This document shows positions 5,897 through 7,379 of a DNA stretch of 7,379 bases, one piece after another. How positions within the stretch are numbered: the first letter of the stretch is position 1; each line of letters starts with the position of its first letter. Origin of the DNA: a candidate division FCPU426 bacterium (GTDB taxonomy: Bacteria; Oederibacteriota; JAAXVQ01; JAUVAV01); assembly GCA_030619365.1 (NCBI GenBank), contig JAUXBQ010000133.1:1-7379 (forward strand), written 5' to 3'. The translations under genes were made by a program, and so were the position numbers. The notes below the pieces were generated by a model, which worked only from the letters and a program-made list of their open reading frames with translations, had not been told where the DNA came from and searched no databases.

Positions 5897-6635
5897 TGAC
5901 CGGTATAAGTTTGGCTTCTCTCTGCCGTGCTTGCTGGTTTGGTTGATTGTATTCCTGCCCGGCCCGCTGGCCGCACGGACCGAAAAACCCTCCCTGGTCG
6001 CCGAGGAATTCTACCGGCTGCTGCGCCTGCGTCAATACGACGAGGCCACGGAACTACTCACCACGGCCGACCGCGGCAATATCGCGGCCCTGCGCAAAAA
6101 AGCCGCCCAGGCGGCCGAGAGCGGCAAAACCACCCAGCCCCTGCCGGACGCGGCGGCTATTCTCACTGACCTGTTTTTTCTCATGCACGGGACCGAAAAC
6201 CAGAAAATGCTGAAGAAAGCGCAAGACGGCGAAACCATTATGCCGGAACGAATCGGCTTTTTCGTGCCCGGCCAGTATTACGTGGTGGGCAATTACGCCG
6301 TGGTTTTTACGCGCGAAACCTACGAAATCAGCCCGGACAACACCGGGCCGGTGCGGGACGATCCGCGCAAGCTCTGGATCGATCCCACCAACGCGCTGTC
6401 CAAGGTGCGGGACGAAGCCTACTTCAAGCAATGGTGGGTTTGGGAAGGAGATCGCCTGGTGATGCCGGGTATTCTCTGGCTGGTCAAGGAAAAACGGGAT
6501 TGGCGGATCGACCTGTTATCCGGCGTGGTTCCCCGTGAGGCGTTCCGGAAAATTCTTCGCTGGCACTTTGGCCGGGACGTCTTTGAGGAAAAACCCAAAA
6601 CCCCGGCCGAGGCCCCCGCGCCGCCCGCCAAGTGA
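5889..6635 (+). CDS. Exported protein of unknown function (possible NTF2-like fold)
   Basis: A 248-residue protein I do not recognise at family level. Residues 8-28 are a hydrophobic stretch ending G-P-L-A-A, consistent with a cleaved signal peptide and a periplasmic location. The mature part opens with E-E-F-Y-R-L-L-R-L-R-Q-Y-D-E-A, a helix of the kind that begins DUF4878/NTF2-like proteins. It then has a Lys/Ala-rich helical stretch, a Trp-rich beta segment (Q-W-W-V-W-E-G-D and I-L-W-L-V-K-E-K-R-D-W-R-I-D-L) and a low-complexity Pro/Ala tail in the last 15 residues. No catalytic motif is evident. Its ATG lies inside the end of the TPR gene (8-base overlap, in another frame), which strongly suggests translational coupling and a shared role with that protein. 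The NTF2-like suggestion rests on general pattern only. Confidence 0.7.
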   Translation: MNDDRYKFGFSLPCLLVWLIVFLPGPLAARTEKPSLVAEEFYRLLRLRQYDEATELLTTADRGNIAALRKKAAQAAESGKTTQPLPDAAAILTDLFFLMHGTENQKMLKKAQDGETIMPERIGFFVPGQYYVVGNYAVVFTRETYEISPDNTGPVRDDPRKLWIDPTNALSKVRDEAYFKQWWVWEGDRLVMPGILWLVKEKRDWRIDLLSGVVPREAFRKILRWHFGRDVFEEKPKTPAEAPAPPAK

Positions 6636-6637
6636 CG

Positions 6638-6652
6638 GGCCGCCTCCCGGCC
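6638..6652. terminator. Weak GC hairpin between convergent genes
   Basis: GGCCG at 6638-6642 can pair with CGGCC at 6648-6652 around a five-base loop in the 25-base gap between two convergent genes. No T-run follows on either strand, so this is at best a weak or Rho-assisted terminator. Confidence 0.2.
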
Positions 6653-6660
6653 GCGCCGGT

Positions 6661-7379
6661 TTAACGGGGCCAGGTCACTTTCTGTTTGAGCGGTAAAATC
6701 ATCCGGCCGGTCTGCGATTGAAATTCCAATTCCCCGGATAACAGGCAGGCGGTCTTCGGTTTCAGCCGGCTCACGTCAACCGGCGAAAGACGCAATTCGA
6801 ATTCCCGTGTGGCGCTGGCCGGAAAGACCACGGCCTCGGCCAGGGGCAGCAGTTTCCCGCCCCTGAACCCGGTCTGCAGGCGGCCGCGAACCGTCGAAAG
6901 GCGCAATTCCGTCTGATTGGGATTTTTGAGCTTGAATTTCAACTTGGTCTGCCGGTTCTTTTTAGAGCTGAGCACCTCGGTCAGGATCACTTCGGGCAAT
7001 TGCCGGGCCGGGAGCTTGAATGACTGGTTAAAAGGTACGGCCGCGTTCAGCCAATGGCTGGCTGAGCGATACTGGCCAGCCACCCGGATGTTCAGGGGCT
7101 TGGGTTTCCGGGACGGGTCATGCCATGACGCGGGGGTATCCAGGGTCAGGGCCAGCCGGGCGAGGCGCGCGGTGTATCCCGGCACCACTGGGAGACCCTG
7201 TTGCTGCCGGAAGGCGTATTCCCGGCCCTCGAGCGTAAAGGTATAGGCCAGAGCGGAAAAGGATAAGGTGAGGGGATTGGGATTGCTGATTTTCAACTGG
7301 AGGTTGAATTTCACGCTTTCCGGGTTGATCCATTCCGTCTGAACGCGCAGGACCTCGATGCTCGGCGTATTCAGCACCC
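6661..7379 (-). CDS. LEA2/WHy-domain protein, two tandem domains, 5' end outside window
   Basis: About 238 residues are visible, ending in a TAA at 6661-6663; the frame is open to the right edge. The GTG at 7375-7377 is more likely an internal valine than the start, because such proteins normally begin with a signal peptide or lipobox that is missing here. Numbering from that GTG, the first domain has the LEA14-type hallmark L-K-I-S-N-P-N-P (N32-P33-N34-P35) followed by Y-T-F-T-L-E-G-R-E-Y. A second copy begins at L-K-N-P-N-Q (N151-P152-N153), so two WHy/LEA2 beta-sandwich modules are likely. Bacterial LEA2-type proteins are usually exported or lipid-anchored, and desiccation or envelope-stress roles have been proposed; no enzyme motif is present. 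It is transcribed toward the preceding operon, so it is not part of it. Confidence 0.75.
   Translation of the reverse strand, partial: VLNTPSIEVLRVQTEWINPESVKFNLQLKISNPNPLTLSFSALAYTFTLEGREYAFRQQQGLPVVPGYTARLARLALTLDTPASWHDPSRKPKPLNIRVAGQYRSASHWLNAAVPFNQSFKLPARQLPEVILTEVLSSKKNRQTKLKFKLKNPNQTELRLSTVRGRLQTGFRGGKLLPLAEAVVFPASATREFELRLSPVDVSRLKPKTACLLSGELEFQSQTGRMILPLKQKVTWPR

Overview
The window is mostly GC-rich (about 60% in the stretches I counted) and carries seven complete protein genes, one partial gene, one gene remnant and one inverted-repeat element. A lipoprotein with a lipobox and a BamE/SmpA-like motif, together with several exported proteins, points to a Gram-negative (diderm) bacterium. 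The phylum cannot be fixed from the sequence. The mix of a GH99-like barrel, LEA2-type proteins and a GCAGAG-type inverted repeat would suit a Desulfobacterota, PVC or Omnitrophota-like environmental genome, but that is only an inference.

Region 1 (1-2231, + strand) is a compact run of three genes: an MscS-type mechanosensitive channel, a membrane-anchored alpha/beta hydrolase that is clearly more AT-rich than its neighbours, and a small CxxC glutaredoxin. Gaps are about 26 bp, so they may be co-transcribed.

Region 2 (2232-2613) has no intact gene. It holds a start-less reading frame that looks like the second half of a rubredoxin-type iron site (CPICG...FESF). This is followed by a 147-bp element with 32-bp imperfect terminal inverted repeats made of GCAGAG-type units around a pyrimidine-rich core. 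Next comes a good sigma-70-like promoter (TTGACA, 17 bp, TAACAT) with a GTTTAAA/TTTAAAC inverted repeat just downstream.

Region 3 (2614-6635, + strand) looks like one operon read from that promoter. It encodes a BamE-like lipoprotein, a GH71/GH99-like TIM-barrel protein, an exported protein with a TolB-N/FlgO-like domain followed by TPR repeats, and an exported protein of unknown function whose start overlaps the TPR gene's end. The barrel protein appears to lack both catalytic acids of its family's signature loop and has no signal peptide. It is the most interesting item in the window.

Region 4 (6661-7379, - strand) is the 3' part of a gene for a protein with two LEA2/WHy-like domains. It converges on the operon with a 25-bp gap and runs off the right edge.
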